Assembly (NCBI GenBank): GCA_028686345.1
Contig: JAQUCE010000036.1
Location: 1 to 42,219 of the forward strand
Direction: 5' to 3'
Source of the DNA: Kiritimatiellia bacterium
GTDB taxonomy: Bacteria; Verrucomicrobiota; Kiritimatiellia; RFP12; UBA1067
DNA: 42,219 nucleotides
Position numbers and translations under genes: made by a program. Numbering within the stretch: position 1 is the first letter of the stretch; each line of letters begins with the position of its first letter. A model generated the notes under the pieces. That model made no database searches. It was not told where the DNA came from and worked only from the letters and a program-made list of their open reading frames with translations. Positions 7,472 through 16,559 of the stretch are shown here, one piece after another.

Positions 7472-10324
7472 CTATGCCTCTGGTTGCGATAGCGGCGACG
7501 ATGCTGGTGCGCCTTTCTCAAGCACATATCCAGCATAGCGCACAAAAACCCCGCGCCAATCATCAATATACTCAGTGAGGATTCTGCGGCCCAAGCCGTC
7601 GGCATCGCCACAGCGATAGAGTGCCGACGCGGCAAAGAGCTCAATCAGCGCCTGTGAAAACTGCGGCGCAAGGATGCCGCCGGGCTCTGCTCCCTTATCA
7701 GAGTGTCCCATCACGCCGGGTCGGTTGAGAAACTCCGCCAGTGCCGGGGCAGCCTGCGGATCGCCGATGCGGCCCAGCGCCATGACAACCGACCTAAGCC
7801 GATTGAAACCAGTGTCAGCGCGGCACTCACGCAGCTTGTTGACCAGCGTCGGCACAGCCTGCTTATCCTGCGGGATCCCCAACAGCCACATAGCGCCGTC
7901 AAGCTCCGGCACATTTAAAAAACCCTCCCAGTCGTAGGCAGGGCCTTTGCCCAACGGTTCTTTCTCAACCCAGGCGGTCAGCAGCGGCACACCGGCGGAA
8001 TCCCCCAGCAGGCAGAGCGCTTTGGCCTTGGCCAAGCTTGGGCTCTCTTTGAAAGCAGTCTGCAGCGGTAAAACAGAGCGCTCCCCCCCGCGGGCCAGCG
8101 TCAGCAGGTTGGCCCTGAGCGAAGGGTCACGCGCGGCTTTAGCAATCTCCGCCTCTGTGGGCTCTGCCATCACCCCCGTGATGCGTTCAATATCCTCCGC
8201 TGGCAGAATATCCACCTCAACCATCTTCTTTTGCAGCGCCTTGATATCAACCTCGCGCGGCAGGGTATTGTTCTGCACACAAAGCGCGGCAATATATCCG
8301 GCAGCATAGCCCTCATTAATCACATCCGGATTCATGCGCACCATGGCCTGCACATCATGGGTAGTGGAGTGACACCGCCCAACCATCATAATCCCGTCCA
8401 GCCCTGCTGGCACAATCGCTCCCAGCGGAATATTGACCTTCACACTCTCCTTGACATGCTTGGTTGAGAGCATCAAACCGGCAAAGCTGTAGTCGCTGTC
8501 ATAGTAACCGTGCGGATCAAAGGCAGACGCGGCAATTGAAATCACATCAGGATAGGTGCGCTCCGCGCTCACATCCAGTTCATTGATCACATGATCGCCT
8601 TTGACCCTGCGGCTCTCGCGCAGTTGCACCATCGGCATATGATCCCAGCCCATCTGAGGCGCGGCCTGCACGGCCAGCACATGATGCATTGTGGCGCCAA
8701 AAATATCCACCGGGTCGAATGGCATCACATTTGCATAAAGGCCGATATCTTTAAACGAGGCCTCTTCGAGACAGAGGTCGCCGTTGTTAACATAAAACAG
8801 CTCCGCCCCGGCGGCGGCGCAGACATCACCCTCACCGGAGGCATCGATAATGATCCGCCCCAGCACCGCACCACGCCCCATCCAGGTTGCCACCTCAACG
8901 CCAACCACCTGTTGCCCCCGCATCACAGCACCCATCGCCTGGGTATGATACCAGATCTCAACATCAGCCTCTGCCAGCATCTTCAGGTAGGCGGCTCCAC
9001 TCTTTTTCCACTCCTGATTAAAGCCCCTGCAGTAGCCACGCCAGAAAGACTTGATCCCGAGCGCGGTATTTCCCCCCAGATAACCGGCCTGCTCAATCAG
9101 CAATGTCCGAACCCCGGCGCGCCCGGCGGCAATCGCAGCTGAGTGCCCAGCCGGGCCGCTGCCCACTACAATCAGATCATAATCACCCCAAACCGGCACC
9201 CCGCTCCGGGGCTGAGTGATTGTTTCCAGCTTTTTATTGCTGTAGGGGCGTTCGCGCTCATTCAACTCCCGGATAGCGACTCCCGCCACACCCCTGCCGG
9301 CCGGCGCGGCCGCCTTCATCACCACCTTTGCCGGCAGGGAAACCGCCGCCGCCATCCTGACCGCCCTCTCTCCCAGCCTTTCACCGACCTCAGCCAGTGC
9401 AATTGGCTGCATCAGAGCTTTGACCGCCTCCCGGCTGACAGCGCAAGAGGAGCCCAGCACCAGCAGGTTTTTCACCCCCGCTGGTTCACAAACGCCCAGA
9501 TCCAGCCCATCCGCCCCTGCAAAAGCCGCGCCTTTATCATTAACCTTGGCAAGGATCGCCGTTGGCATGACAAAGTGCAGGTTATAGGCGAATGCGTTGC
9601 CAATGGCGCCCTGATGCCCGCCCCGCAGCAGTGTCTCAGCCTGATTTAGCAGCGGCCATGAGAGCTCCGGCATGGGCACCTCTTTGACCAGCTCATTCAG
9701 AGTCGCGCCACCCTTTTTAAACCTGGCCCGGCTGACACTCAGAGTCTTTACCTGCCAAGGGGTGCGCGCAGCACCTGCCTGATCAGCCACAACACCCACA
9801 TAGGTTGCATCCAAAATCACCTTGGCTATCACCGCCTGCAGACCGGCCTTATTGGCGGTCACCACACCGCACAGCTCCCCTTGCAGGTCAATCAGCACCC
9901 CGGCGGGGCGTGTGTTGTTCAGAAAAACCACACCGGCCTGCAGCAGCAGCGCATCCGATTGTTTACGGTAAGCTGAAGGAGTCATATCCGCAAAGAGCGC
10001 CTTGCTGAACTCCTTGGCAGGCGCGGGCCCGTCCAACAGATAACGCCCTTTAGCAGTGACCTCACTGCCCAGATAATACTCATCGTTGAGCAGCATTACC
10101 TTTGCACCGAGCCGGGCTGCTTGCCATGCCGCTGCCATGCCCCCTTCGCTACCTCCGACAACCACCAGATCCACTCGGTCGATCACCGGCACACTCCGCT
10201 CCGGGGCCTCAACAAAACGATCTGCCGCCAACACCGCAGAGCCGCTCAGAGATGCGGCAGCAATCAAAGCCATACCGCGCGCACTGCTCAAGCTTTTAAA
10301 ATAATTCATGATAGTTAAATTCAT
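7472..10324 (-). CDS. Exported FAD-dependent oxidoreductase with two flavin-type halves and a HEAT-like tail
   Basis: A 950-aa FAD_oxidored-family (PF12831-like) protein. An N-terminal signal peptide (hydrophobic stretch about residues 17-33) predicts export. Two dinucleotide-binding folds are visible. The first begins VDLVVVGGSEGGMAAAW (51-67) and has a weak glycine motif. The second, YDLIVVGSGPAGHSAA (382-397), is canonical and is followed by the family's DASGEGDVCAAAGAELFY and VGRCHSTTHDVQAM segments. Residues of about 740-935 look like short helical HEAT-type repeats. Substrate unknown. Relatives in PVC bacteria are often found with carbohydrate genes. The ATG overlaps the TGA of the upstream aldolase (ATGA), implying translational coupling. 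GGAG lies only 2 nt before this ATG, so the ATG at 10309 is an alternative start. The first half may be structural only. Confidence 0.8.
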   Translation of the reverse strand: MNLTIMNYFKSLSSARGMALIAAASLSGSAVLAADRFVEAPERSVPVIDRVDLVVVGGSEGGMAAAWQAARLGAKVMLLNDEYYLGSEVTAKGRYLLDGPAPAKEFSKALFADMTPSAYRKQSDALLLQAGVVFLNNTRPAGVLIDLQGELCGVVTANKAGLQAVIAKVILDATYVGVVADQAGAARTPWQVKTLSVSRARFKKGGATLNELVKEVPMPELSWPLLNQAETLLRGGHQGAIGNAFAYNLHFVMPTAILAKVNDKGAAFAGADGLDLGVCEPAGVKNLLVLGSSCAVSREAVKALMQPIALAEVGERLGERAVRMAAAVSLPAKVVMKAAAPAGRGVAGVAIRELNERERPYSNKKLETITQPRSGVPVWGDYDLIVVGSGPAGHSAAIAAGRAGVRTLLIEQAGYLGGNTALGIKSFWRGYCRGFNQEWKKSGAAYLKMLAEADVEIWYHTQAMGAVMRGQQVVGVEVATWMGRGAVLGRIIIDASGEGDVCAAAGAELFYVNNGDLCLEEASFKDIGLYANVMPFDPVDIFGATMHHVLAVQAAPQMGWDHMPMVQLRESRRVKGDHVINELDVSAERTYPDVISIAASAFDPHGYYDSDYSFAGLMLSTKHVKESVKVNIPLGAIVPAGLDGIMMVGRCHSTTHDVQAMVRMNPDVINEGYAAGYIAALCVQNNTLPREVDIKALQKKMVEVDILPAEDIERITGVMAEPTEAEIAKAARDPSLRANLLTLARGGERSVLPLQTAFKESPSLAKAKALCLLGDSAGVPLLTAWVEKEPLGKGPAYDWEGFLNVPELDGAMWLLGIPQDKQAVPTLVNKLRECRADTGFNRLRSVVMALGRIGDPQAAPALAEFLNRPGVMGHSDKGAEPGGILAPQFSQALIELFAASALYRCGDADGLGRRILTEYIDDWRGVFVRYAGYVLEKGAPASSPLSQPEA

Positions 10325-11616
10325 TTCTCCAAATTGAACGCCTCGCAGATATCCTCAATCACCTTTGCGTCCATCGGCACATGGCCGCCAATGGGCAGTG
10401 AGTTAAGGATCGCCTCAGCCGCGCACTCCAGCACCTCAAGGCGGTCAAAGGTAGCGAGCAGATCACTGCCAACCACCATGACCCCGTTGTTTTCAAACAC
10501 AACAGCCGGGTTGCGGGGCGAAAGTCTGGCCACCAGTTCCTCATAATTATTGAAGGTGGTCTCAAAGGGCAGAACCCTCACCTCCCGCAGAAAAATATAG
10601 CACTCAGGCAGTGTGCGTGTGTCAATCTCCTGGTGACAGACACTGAATGCCAGCGCATTAACCGGCGAGGCGTTGATCACACAGTTGATCTCTGGATGGG
10701 CATGGTAGATCGCCTGGTGCGCGAGCACACCATGACTCGGAGTTTTGGTCATCTCCCGTTTGCCCTTGCGCACCATCACAACCTCCTCCGGCAGCATTGA
10801 AAAGCGGTCGAGTGGACGCGGCGTGATTAAAAAAGAGTTTTCATCAAGTCGCACCGAAAATGTGCCGATCGTTCCAGTCAGCAAACGCTGCCTATAACCC
10901 CGTTCAACAAAACGGCAGAGCTGATTGCGCAAATCCTTCTCTTTGATCGACATCATGCTGGGGTCATACTCGAAAGAGTCCAGCCCAGTACCGCTCTTGC
11001 TCTCCAGCTGCAACTGCTGATCGCTTAAACTCTTCGGTTCGCCCAGCATTGAGCCCTTGATCTGAGTTTTACAGCAGAGTTCCAAGGTCTCGAAGCGCTG
11101 AAAGGCATCCTGTAAGCTTGAACCGCCGCAGCAGACACCGTGGCTCTCGAGGATCACGCTGTCGAATCCCTCCGCAAATTTCGCGGCGATCTTATCGCCA
11201 AGATCCTGGCTTCCCGGTATTCCATACGCAGCAAATCCAACCGCCCCATTCCAGCGGAACGCCTGCGGTATGATCTTAGTGTCAGGTAGTTTCTTGGAGA
11301 TTGAAAAGGCCACCAAAGCTATTGGGTGGGCATGCACAACCGCTTTGATGTCCGGGCGCGCCTCATAAACTGATTTATGAAAAGGAAACTCCGATGAGGG
11401 AGGATGCGAACCGACCACTGTGCCGTCGGGTTTCACGCAAACAATGTCCTCGGCTTTTAAGTTCCCTTTGTCAAGGCGTGCCGGAGTAATCCAGATATCT
11501 CCATTCTCATCCATGATGGAGAGATTGCCACCCGAGGTCGTCGTCATTTTATAATGGTAGATCCGGGCGAGAGTCAAAGTAATTTCATCACGCGGATGCA
11601 GGTAGGCATAGTTCAT
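10321..11616 (-). CDS. Tandem two-domain class II aldolase/adducin family protein
   Basis: A 431-aa cytoplasmic protein of two fused class II aldolase domains, each about 200 residues, against about 215 for the usual single-domain enzymes (fuculose- or rhamnulose-phosphate aldolase family). The first domain keeps the metal site and catalytic acid: Glu76 in SSEFPFH, His95 and His97 in HAHP, and His159 in ESHG. In the second domain the matching positions read NASP (315-318) and ENNG (375-378), so the metal ligands are lost and it is probably a regulatory or structural copy. Substrate is unknown; a sugar-phosphate or related aldol is likely. Ribosome-binding site AAGGAG lies 7 nt before the ATG. 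It is the first gene of the aldolase, FAD oxidoreductase, Sel1 operon and overlaps the next gene by 4 bp. Confidence 0.85.
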   Translation of the reverse strand: MNYAYLHPRDEITLTLARIYHYKMTTTSGGNLSIMDENGDIWITPARLDKGNLKAEDIVCVKPDGTVVGSHPPSSEFPFHKSVYEARPDIKAVVHAHPIALVAFSISKKLPDTKIIPQAFRWNGAVGFAAYGIPGSQDLGDKIAAKFAEGFDSVILESHGVCCGGSSLQDAFQRFETLELCCKTQIKGSMLGEPKSLSDQQLQLESKSGTGLDSFEYDPSMMSIKEKDLRNQLCRFVERGYRQRLLTGTIGTFSVRLDENSFLITPRPLDRFSMLPEEVVMVRKGKREMTKTPSHGVLAHQAIYHAHPEINCVINASPVNALAFSVCHQEIDTRTLPECYIFLREVRVLPFETTFNNYEELVARLSPRNPAVVFENNGVMVVGSDLLATFDRLEVLECAAEAILNSLPIGGHVPMDAKVIEDICEAFNLEK

Positions 11617-11770
11617 AGTTTATCTCCTTGTGGGTCACAAAAGCACTGCAACAGATTTTTTACCTCAAAAACAACGCAGCGCACCCTCTCGGCATCTTTC
11701 ACAAATCTTTTGGGTTTTGTAACCGAAGCTGATTGAATAGCAGCCAAAGCAGCTTTTAATGCCTGTCCGC

Positions 11771-11816
11771 TGTTTACAGCTTACAGTTTACAGTTTACAG
11801 CTCACAGCTTACAGAG
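11771..11816. repeat. Short tandem TTTACAG/TTACAG repeat
   Basis: A low-complexity run of TGTTTACAGCTTACAGTTTA-type units lies between the thioredoxin-like gene and the start of the aldolase operon. It has no coding potential and its function is unknown. Confidence 0.7.
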
Positions 11817-11821
11817 TACTG

Positions 11822-12403
11822 TTACACCAAGTCACAAGCCTCAGCCGGCATCCAGTGCGCGTCCCGGCCCTCCCATTTGACATTGCAGCCAATGGGATTG
11901 GTCAACGGGATACTCACCGGTTTTCCAGCAAGGTACTCTTCTAAAGCTCGCTGAAGATCATTGACACGCACCCGGCTTGCATCCCGGGGTGAATCATTCC
12001 CCCTGCCTGAGTAAATCAGCGTGCGCTCACTGTCAAACAGATAAAAATGAGGTGTCCGCAGGGCGCCGTAAGCTCTGGCGATCTCCTGAGTTTCGTCATG
12101 CAGATAGACCCACGGGAAGCGCTCTTCCCGCATGCGAGCCACCATGTGCGGAAAATCATCCTCTTGGTAGGTGTTTTTACTGTTGGAGTTAATCCCCACA
12201 AATTGAACGCCTTGCGGAATAAACTTCTCCGCTGTTTGACGGGTGACCTCATCCGAGCCAATCACATAGGGACAGTGGTTGCAGGTGAAAAATATCACCA
12301 AGGCCTCGGCACCGGTAAAGTCGATGAGTTGATAATTCTTTCCATCAGTGGCCGGCAGATTGAAATCCGGTGCCTGAGCACCTAAAGATAGTGTGAATGA
12401 CAT
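11822..12403 (-). CDS. Thioredoxin-fold redoxin (AhpC/TSA-like)
   Basis: A 193-aa cytoplasmic redoxin. It starts [16 protein letters not shown], the usual entry to the AhpC/TSA/redoxin fold, and carries the CxxC-type motif [10 protein letters not shown] (Cys-Asn-His-Cys). It also has RTPHFYLFD, which holds the conserved thioredoxin-fold cis-Pro region. Likely a thiol-disulfide oxidoreductase or peroxiredoxin-like protein; the electron donor and target are unknown. No signal peptide. AAAGGG precedes the ATG. It is monocistronic and divergent from ablA, with the ablA promoter in the shared 230-bp spacer. A C-terminal segment (NPIGCNVKW) is typical of this subfamily. Confidence 0.88.
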   Translation of the reverse strand: MSFTLSLGAQAPDFNLPATDGKNYQLIDFTGAEALVIFFTCNHCPYVIGSDEVTRQTAEKFIPQGVQFVGINSNSKNTYQEDDFPHMVARMREERFPWVYLHDETQEIARAYGALRTPHFYLFDSERTLIYSGRGNDSPRDASRVRVNDLQRALEEYLAGKPVSIPLTNPIGCNVKWEGRDAHWMPAEACDLV

Positions 12404-12478
12404 GTTTTACCCTTTCAAGTTTATTCGCTTTAATTATAGCAAAAGCAAAGGCTAACGCTCAAGGTCTGATTCGTGACC

Positions 12479-12508
12479 TTGACAAAAAACCCCTAAAAAG
12501 GCTATCTT
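12479..12508 (+). promoter_or_regulatory. Sigma-70-type promoter of ablAB
   Basis: TTGACA (12479-12484) is followed after 18 bp by TATCTT (12503-12508), about 130 bp before the ablA ATG. It is the best housekeeping promoter match I found in the window. The leader is long, so regulation in the leader is possible, but no clear riboswitch was recognised. Confidence 0.65.
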
Positions 12509-12635
12509 ATTGACTCGTGCGTGATTTTCTTAATGACTTCTGCAGTAGAGACAAAAAGAGTTGTAAAAGTTTTATCTGAGATATTTGCGTTCCGGAAAAC
12601 ACAACCCGGCCACGGCTGTTAACAGAAAGATTATT

Positions 12636-13940
12636 ATGATTTACAACGAAAACCAACAAAAAATTGCGCGCAAGATTGATTCCGACTCCTCTAACTCACA
12701 CTGGAGAGACTGGAAATGGCAGGTGAAAAACCGCATCACCTCTTTGAGTGCCCTGAATAAATTGCTGGAACTGAATTTGTCCAAAGACAAGATCGAGCAG
12801 ATACAAAAAACAATCTCAAAGTTTCCATTGTCAATCACCCCTTACTACCTGTCTCTGATTGATATTGATCATTTTGAGCATGATCCTGTCTTTCTTCAGT
12901 CAGTCCCTTCCATTCAGGAGCTGACCATCTCGTGTGCTGACATGCCGGATCCACTGGATGAAGACAGCGACAGTCCGGTTCCCGGTATTACGCACCGTTA
13001 CCCGGATCGTGTACTGTTTCTAGTGAGTAATGTCTGCGCCATGTATTGCCGCCACTGCACCCGTAAACGCAAGGTGGGCGATATTGATGAAATCCCCTCC
13101 AAAGAGGTTATTGACTCAGGCTTGGCGTATATTCGCAACACACCTGTGATCAGAGATGTTCTGCTCAGCGGCGGCGACCCCTTTCTGCTCTCTGACTCGA
13201 TGCTGGACTACATTCTGACCGAACTCAGAGCGATCAAGCATGTTGAGACGATCCGCATCGGCACACGCACACCGGTGGTGCTCCCCTATCGCATCACAGA
13301 TGAACTGGTGGCAATCCTCAAGAAGCACCACCCCCTTTGGATCAACACCCACTTCAACCACCCGCGTGAGATGACAACCTCGGCCAAGCAGGCACTGGCA
13401 AAGCTGGCGGATGCCGGAATTCCGCTGGGAAATCAGACCGTACTGCTTGCAGGCGTGAATGACTGTCCAAAGATAATGCGCGCTTTAATGCACAAACTCA
13501 CCGTCAACAGGGTACGCCCGTATTACCTCTATCAATGCGACCTCTCCGAAGGGTTGAGTCATTTTAGAACACCGGTTGGCAAGGGCATTGAGATCATCGA
13601 AAGCCTCATTGGCCATACCAGCGGATTCTGTGTGCCAACCTATGTTATCGACGCCCCGGGCGGCGGCGGCAAAATCCCGGTTATGCCGAACTACCTGATT
13701 TCCTGGTCAACCAACAAGGTCATACTGCGAAACTATGAAGGGGTTATCACCACCTACCGCGAACCCGACAGCTATGAGCCCACCTTTTGCGACCGCAATT
13801 GCGAAACCTGCGACCTACAACTCGCGCTGGACGACGCAACAGAGTACCGCTCAGTCGGCATTGAAAAACTTTTGGCTGACCATGACGAGACTTTCGCACT
13901 GGTGCCACACGACAATGATCGCATGAAAAGGCGTGATTAA
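12636..13940 (+). CDS. ablA: L-lysine 2,3-aminomutase
   Basis: A radical SAM, PLP-dependent enzyme that converts L-alpha-lysine to L-beta-lysine, 434 aa, typical for the family (about 415-470). The 4Fe-4S-binding CxxxCxxC is CAMYCRHC (residues 134-141 from this start). The PLP-lysine motif [10 protein letters not shown] is present near the C terminus. I chose the ATG at 12636, with AGAAAGA 5 nt upstream, over a TTG 51 nt earlier. The stop TAA overlaps the ablB start by 1 bp (TAATG), so the genes are translationally coupled. In methanogens and several bacteria, ablA-ablB makes N-epsilon-acetyl-beta-lysine, a compatible solute induced by high salt. The neighbouring ablB identifies this copy as osmolyte synthesis, not lysine fermentation. 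Confidence 0.95.
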   Translation: MIYNENQQKIARKIDSDSSNSHWRDWKWQVKNRITSLSALNKLLELNLSKDKIEQIQKTISKFPLSITPYYLSLIDIDHFEHDPVFLQSVPSIQELTISCADMPDPLDEDSDSPVPGITHRYPDRVLFLVSNVCAMYCRHCTRKRKVGDIDEIPSKEVIDSGLAYIRNTPVIRDVLLSGGDPFLLSDSMLDYILTELRAIKHVETIRIGTRTPVVLPYRITDELVAILKKHHPLWINTHFNHPREMTTSAKQALAKLADAGIPLGNQTVLLAGVNDCPKIMRALMHKLTVNRVRPYYLYQCDLSEGLSHFRTPVGKGIEIIESLIGHTSGFCVPTYVIDAPGGGGKIPVMPNYLISWSTNKVILRNYEGVITTYREPDSYEPTFCDRNCETCDLQLALDDATEYRSVGIEKLLADHDETFALVPHDNDRMKRRD

Positions 13941-14782
13941 TGGAGCCCCAAGATACAATCGAAGTGTTTCACGGCTGCGTGATTCAACACGGCAGCTACA
14001 ACGACCGCATCTATCTGATCAAGTTGGCCTCAGAGCTATCGGGCACCTCTCCGTCAGCCCTGATCCAGTTGGCAAAGGAGCGCGGCTACTCCAAGATCTT
14101 CGCCAAGATACCGGATTGTTATGCGAAGATGTTTTTCGACGCTGGCTTTCAGCTAGAAGCGCGGATCCCCGCTTTCTACTCAGGTGCTGCTGACGCACTG
14201 TTCCTAGGGTTTTACCTGACAGAGGAACGAGCTGTGGAGGCCAACCCACTGCAGCTTGAGGAGTTCCTGAAGCTCGCGCTCCAGAAAAAAACGGAGCAGC
14301 AATCGCAACAGCTTGAGCAAGGGCTTGTGCTACGCAGTTGCGGCCCATCTGATGCAACCGCGCTGGCGCAGCTCTATCAGCAAGTTTTTCAGTCATATCC
14401 ATTTCCCATTCACGATCCAAACTATATCCTGGAAACCATGCAAAGCCATGTGGATTACTTTGGTATTGAAAGCCATGGACAACTGATTGCCGCCTCATCC
14501 GCGGAGATGGACCTGCAAGCTTCCAGTGTGGAGATGACCGACTTCGCAACACTCCCCGAAAGGCGCGGCCATGGCTTTGCGCAGCTACTTCTGGCAGAGA
14601 TGGAGGGGGCGATGCGGCTTAAAGGAGTTGTCACCGCCTATACAATCGCCCGCGCACTCTCGCCTGGCATGAACATCACATTCAGCAAGGCCGGCTACTA
14701 TTTTGGCGGACGTCTGAAAAACAACACCAATATCTCCGGTCATATTGAGAGCATGAATGTCTGGCACAAGGCTTTGTGGTAG
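13940..14782 (+). CDS. ablB: Beta-lysine N6-acetyltransferase
   Basis: A 280-aa GNAT-family enzyme that acetylates beta-lysine to the osmolyte N-epsilon-acetyl-beta-lysine. The N-terminal half (starting with FHGCVIQHGSYNDRIYLIKL) is the AblB-specific domain. The GNAT fold spans about residues 130-275, with the acetyl-CoA loop in PERRGHGFAQLLLAEME. Late motifs include TAYTIARALSPGMNITFSKA and GYYFGGRLKNNTNISG, which are family hallmarks. It starts in the TAATG overlap with ablA, so both are made from one transcript. Length matches known AblB proteins. No terminator was seen; the transcript runs towards the convergent four-helix-bundle gene. Confidence 0.93.
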   Translation: MEPQDTIEVFHGCVIQHGSYNDRIYLIKLASELSGTSPSALIQLAKERGYSKIFAKIPDCYAKMFFDAGFQLEARIPAFYSGAADALFLGFYLTEERAVEANPLQLEEFLKLALQKKTEQQSQQLEQGLVLRSCGPSDATALAQLYQQVFQSYPFPIHDPNYILETMQSHVDYFGIESHGQLIAASSAEMDLQASSVEMTDFATLPERRGHGFAQLLLAEMEGAMRLKGVVTAYTIARALSPGMNITFSKAGYYFGGRLKNNTNISGHIESMNVWHKALW

Positions 14783-14792
14783 CGGTTTTTCT

Positions 14793-14945
14793 TCGACTGA
14801 CATCGACTCCCGCCGACTGGGGACGACTACCGTCATGGAGGGGAGTCGACTACCGTCGATTACCTTCAATTACCTCGACTGACTCGACTGACTCGACTGG
14901 GGGCGACTACCGTCATGGGGAGTCGGCGGGCATCGATGGAAGTCG
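14793..14945. repeat. GTCGACT-rich array, left flank of the four-helix-bundle gene
   Basis: Dense CGACTGACTCGACTG, GGGAGTCGACTACCGTC and ACTACCGTCATGG motifs, with a short 9-bp tandem CTCGACTGA at 14874-14900. The array runs through the last codons of the minus-strand gene, encoding its Ser/Gln/Arg-rich tail. A similar array flanks the other end (15729-15812). Confidence 0.7.
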
Positions 14946-15709
14946 GGGGTAGTCGCATCCTCCTCGACCTCTCGCGTGCCTTTGCAAGCCGGATACCTGG
15001 CGCAGCCCCAAAAGGGATGCCCAGCGTGCGAGCCGACCTTGGCCTGGCGCTGGCGCATGGGTTTACCGCACTCAGGGCAGGCCGGCGCACCGGCCTCGAC
15101 CTGCTGCTGGTCGCGTGTTTCGAGCCGCGCGGCGGTCAGGCGCTCACGAAAGCCGCCCTCCTGGCGAAAGGCCTCGCCCTGCGCCTCTTTCAATCGTCCA
15201 AGCATGTTCAGTGCCCGCCCGATCAGGAGCAGGAGCGCGTTGGCTACCAGGTCAGGGTCATCGCTGTCGAGCCAGCGGGCGAACTTGTCGTACTGCGCCA
15301 GTAGATAAACTGAGGCTTCGTGCAGGCCGTCACCCTCACCGAGTGGATTGGGGTCGAGCCGCAGATCCAGCACAGCGCGGGCCTCGGGCGTGGGCACCTT
15401 CCACGGCAGCTTGCGGCGCGACAAGAGCCAGAACTCGTAGTCGTTCTTCAGCTCAGCCAGACTGGCGCGGGCCACGTCGGTGAGCTTCATCTCAGTTTCC
15501 GCCGAGGTGCTGGCCCGCTCCGAGCCCTCGGCGATGTTGACGCGGCCTGAGCGCGCGGCCTGGGTCATCTGGTCGAACTGGCGGCCGCACGGGTCGTTGC
15601 GGCGGTTGAGGAAGGTCGTGCAGAAGCGCCAGGTGGCGAGCTGCACGATCGAGGCGATCGTAAAGCTGTCGAGCTTGCGGTAGCCGCCGTATTTTCCAAA
15701 GAGGTTCAT
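14870..15709 (-). CDS. Four-helix-bundle 'suffix domain' protein with topoisomerase-type zinc ribbon
   Basis: A 279-aa protein. The N-terminal part (about residues 1-110) matches the four-helix-bundle/23S rRNA intervening-sequence family, with the typical QMTQAARSGRVNIAEGSERA and DVARASLAELKNDYEFWL. A linker domain (about 110-215, my match to the 'suffix domain') follows. Then comes a Cys4 zinc ribbon as in topoisomerase I tails (CPECGKPM and FWGCARYPACKG). The function of this family is unknown; nucleic-acid binding is inferred from the zinc ribbon. I chose the ATG at 15709 because homology begins at MNLFGKYGG and AGAAAGGA lies upstream; an earlier in-frame ATG adds 19 poorly conserved residues. 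Its higher GC and the bracketing GTCGACT arrays suggest acquisition as a unit. It converges with ablB. Confidence 0.8.
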   Translation of the reverse strand: MNLFGKYGGYRKLDSFTIASIVQLATWRFCTTFLNRRNDPCGRQFDQMTQAARSGRVNIAEGSERASTSAETEMKLTDVARASLAELKNDYEFWLLSRRKLPWKVPTPEARAVLDLRLDPNPLGEGDGLHEASVYLLAQYDKFARWLDSDDPDLVANALLLLIGRALNMLGRLKEAQGEAFRQEGGFRERLTAARLETRDQQQVEAGAPACPECGKPMRQRQAKVGSHAGHPFWGCARYPACKGTREVEEDATTPDFHRCPPTPHDGSRPQSSQSSQSR

Positions 15710-15728
15710 GGGTGGGCATCCTTTCTTT

Positions 15729-15812
15729 TTTTTCGACTGACCTCGACTGACGGCGACTTCCATCAAACCGGAGTCGATCTCAGTCGACCCAGTCGATGGG
15801 CATCGATCTCAC
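15729..15812. repeat. GTCGACT-rich array, right flank of the four-helix-bundle gene
   Basis: TTCGACTGACCTCGACTGAC, GGAGTCGATCTCAGTCGACC and CAGTCGATGGGCATCGAT motifs mirror those at 14793-14945, including the shared GGGCATCGAT. It lies immediately upstream of the gene's start. Confidence 0.7.
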
Positions 15813-15961
15813 GCTGCCGCTTTTAGGCTAAGCCGCCTTCCAAAAAGAACAACTCAGACACATACTACCTGATTAAATTAGTAAGCACAATTATGAAAAT
15901 GCGAATTGCTAGCTAAAACTTTCGATTTGCGAATACAACGCAATCATGCTACTCTAAGGCC

Positions 15962-16480
15962 ATGAATGTGATCAAAGCGGATATCATCACCTTGCAGGTG
16001 GATGCCATTGTTAATGCAGCCAACAGCACACTCTTAGGCGGCGGAGGGGTTGACGGCGCGATCCACCTCGCGGCTGGCCCGGAGCTGCTGCAGGAGTGCC
16101 GCGCGCTTGGCGGGTGCCCGACCGGCGAGGCCAAAATCACGCGCGGATACAACCTGCCCGCAAAGTATGTGATTCACGCTGTTGGCCCGATATGGCAGGG
16201 CGGCAATGCCCGTGAAAGTCAACTGCTGGCCAGTTGCTATCGCCGCTGTCTGGAGATCGCAATGGAAAACAACGTGAAAACAATTGCCTTTCCCTCAATC
16301 AGCACCGGTGTTTATGGCTACCCAAAAGAGGAAGCAGCTGAAATTGTCATTGCCACTTGTCGGGATTTTATGCAAAAAACGAACGCCGCGCTTGAGGTGA
16401 CATTCTGCTGCTTCTCCGACCATGACCTGCGCATATACCGTGAACTCCTGGGAGCCGCAGGTGCGCGTGAGACGGGTTGA
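15962..16480 (+). CDS. Macrodomain ADP-ribose-binding protein (O-acetyl-ADP-ribose deacetylase-like, YmdB/MacroD type)
   Basis: A single macrodomain of 172 aa, the usual size of YmdB/MacroD proteins. These hydrolyse O-acetyl-ADP-ribose or remove mono-ADP-ribose from proteins. The ligand motifs are intact: [19 protein letters not shown] (residues 14-32), [10 protein letters not shown], the HAVGP strand, and the diphosphate loop [10 protein letters not shown]. Cytoplasmic, with no signal peptide. AAGG lies just before the ATG. The following alpha-galactosidase is on the same strand 100 bp downstream, but two palindromic 34-bp repeats separate them and a functional link is not obvious. Confidence 0.92.
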   Translation: MNVIKADIITLQVDAIVNAANSTLLGGGGVDGAIHLAAGPELLQECRALGGCPTGEAKITRGYNLPAKYVIHAVGPIWQGGNARESQLLASCYRRCLEIAMENNVKTIAFPSISTGVYGYPKEEAAEIVIATCRDFMQKTNAALEVTFCCFSDHDLRIYRELLGAAGARETG

Positions 16481-16491
16481 AGAGGTTGATT

Positions 16492-16559
16492 TTTTAACCA
16501 CTCCATTGCAACCACTTAGTGGTTGTTTTAACCACTCCATTGCAACCACTTAGTGGTTG
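16492..16559 (+). repeat. Two tandem 34-bp palindrome-bearing repeats before the alpha-galactosidase
   Basis: Two identical 34-bp units (16492-16525 and 16526-16559), each ending in the perfect palindrome CAACCACTTAGTGGTTG. The second copy ends 4 nt before the AAAGGAG ribosome-binding site. A tandem operator, an RNA hairpin controlling translation of the downstream gene, or a terminator for the macrodomain gene are all possible. None is proven by the sequence. Confidence 0.8.

Noticed and set aside
14019..14552. 177-aa open frame opposite ablB
   Set aside because: It is the complement of a well-supported gene with no family features of its own.
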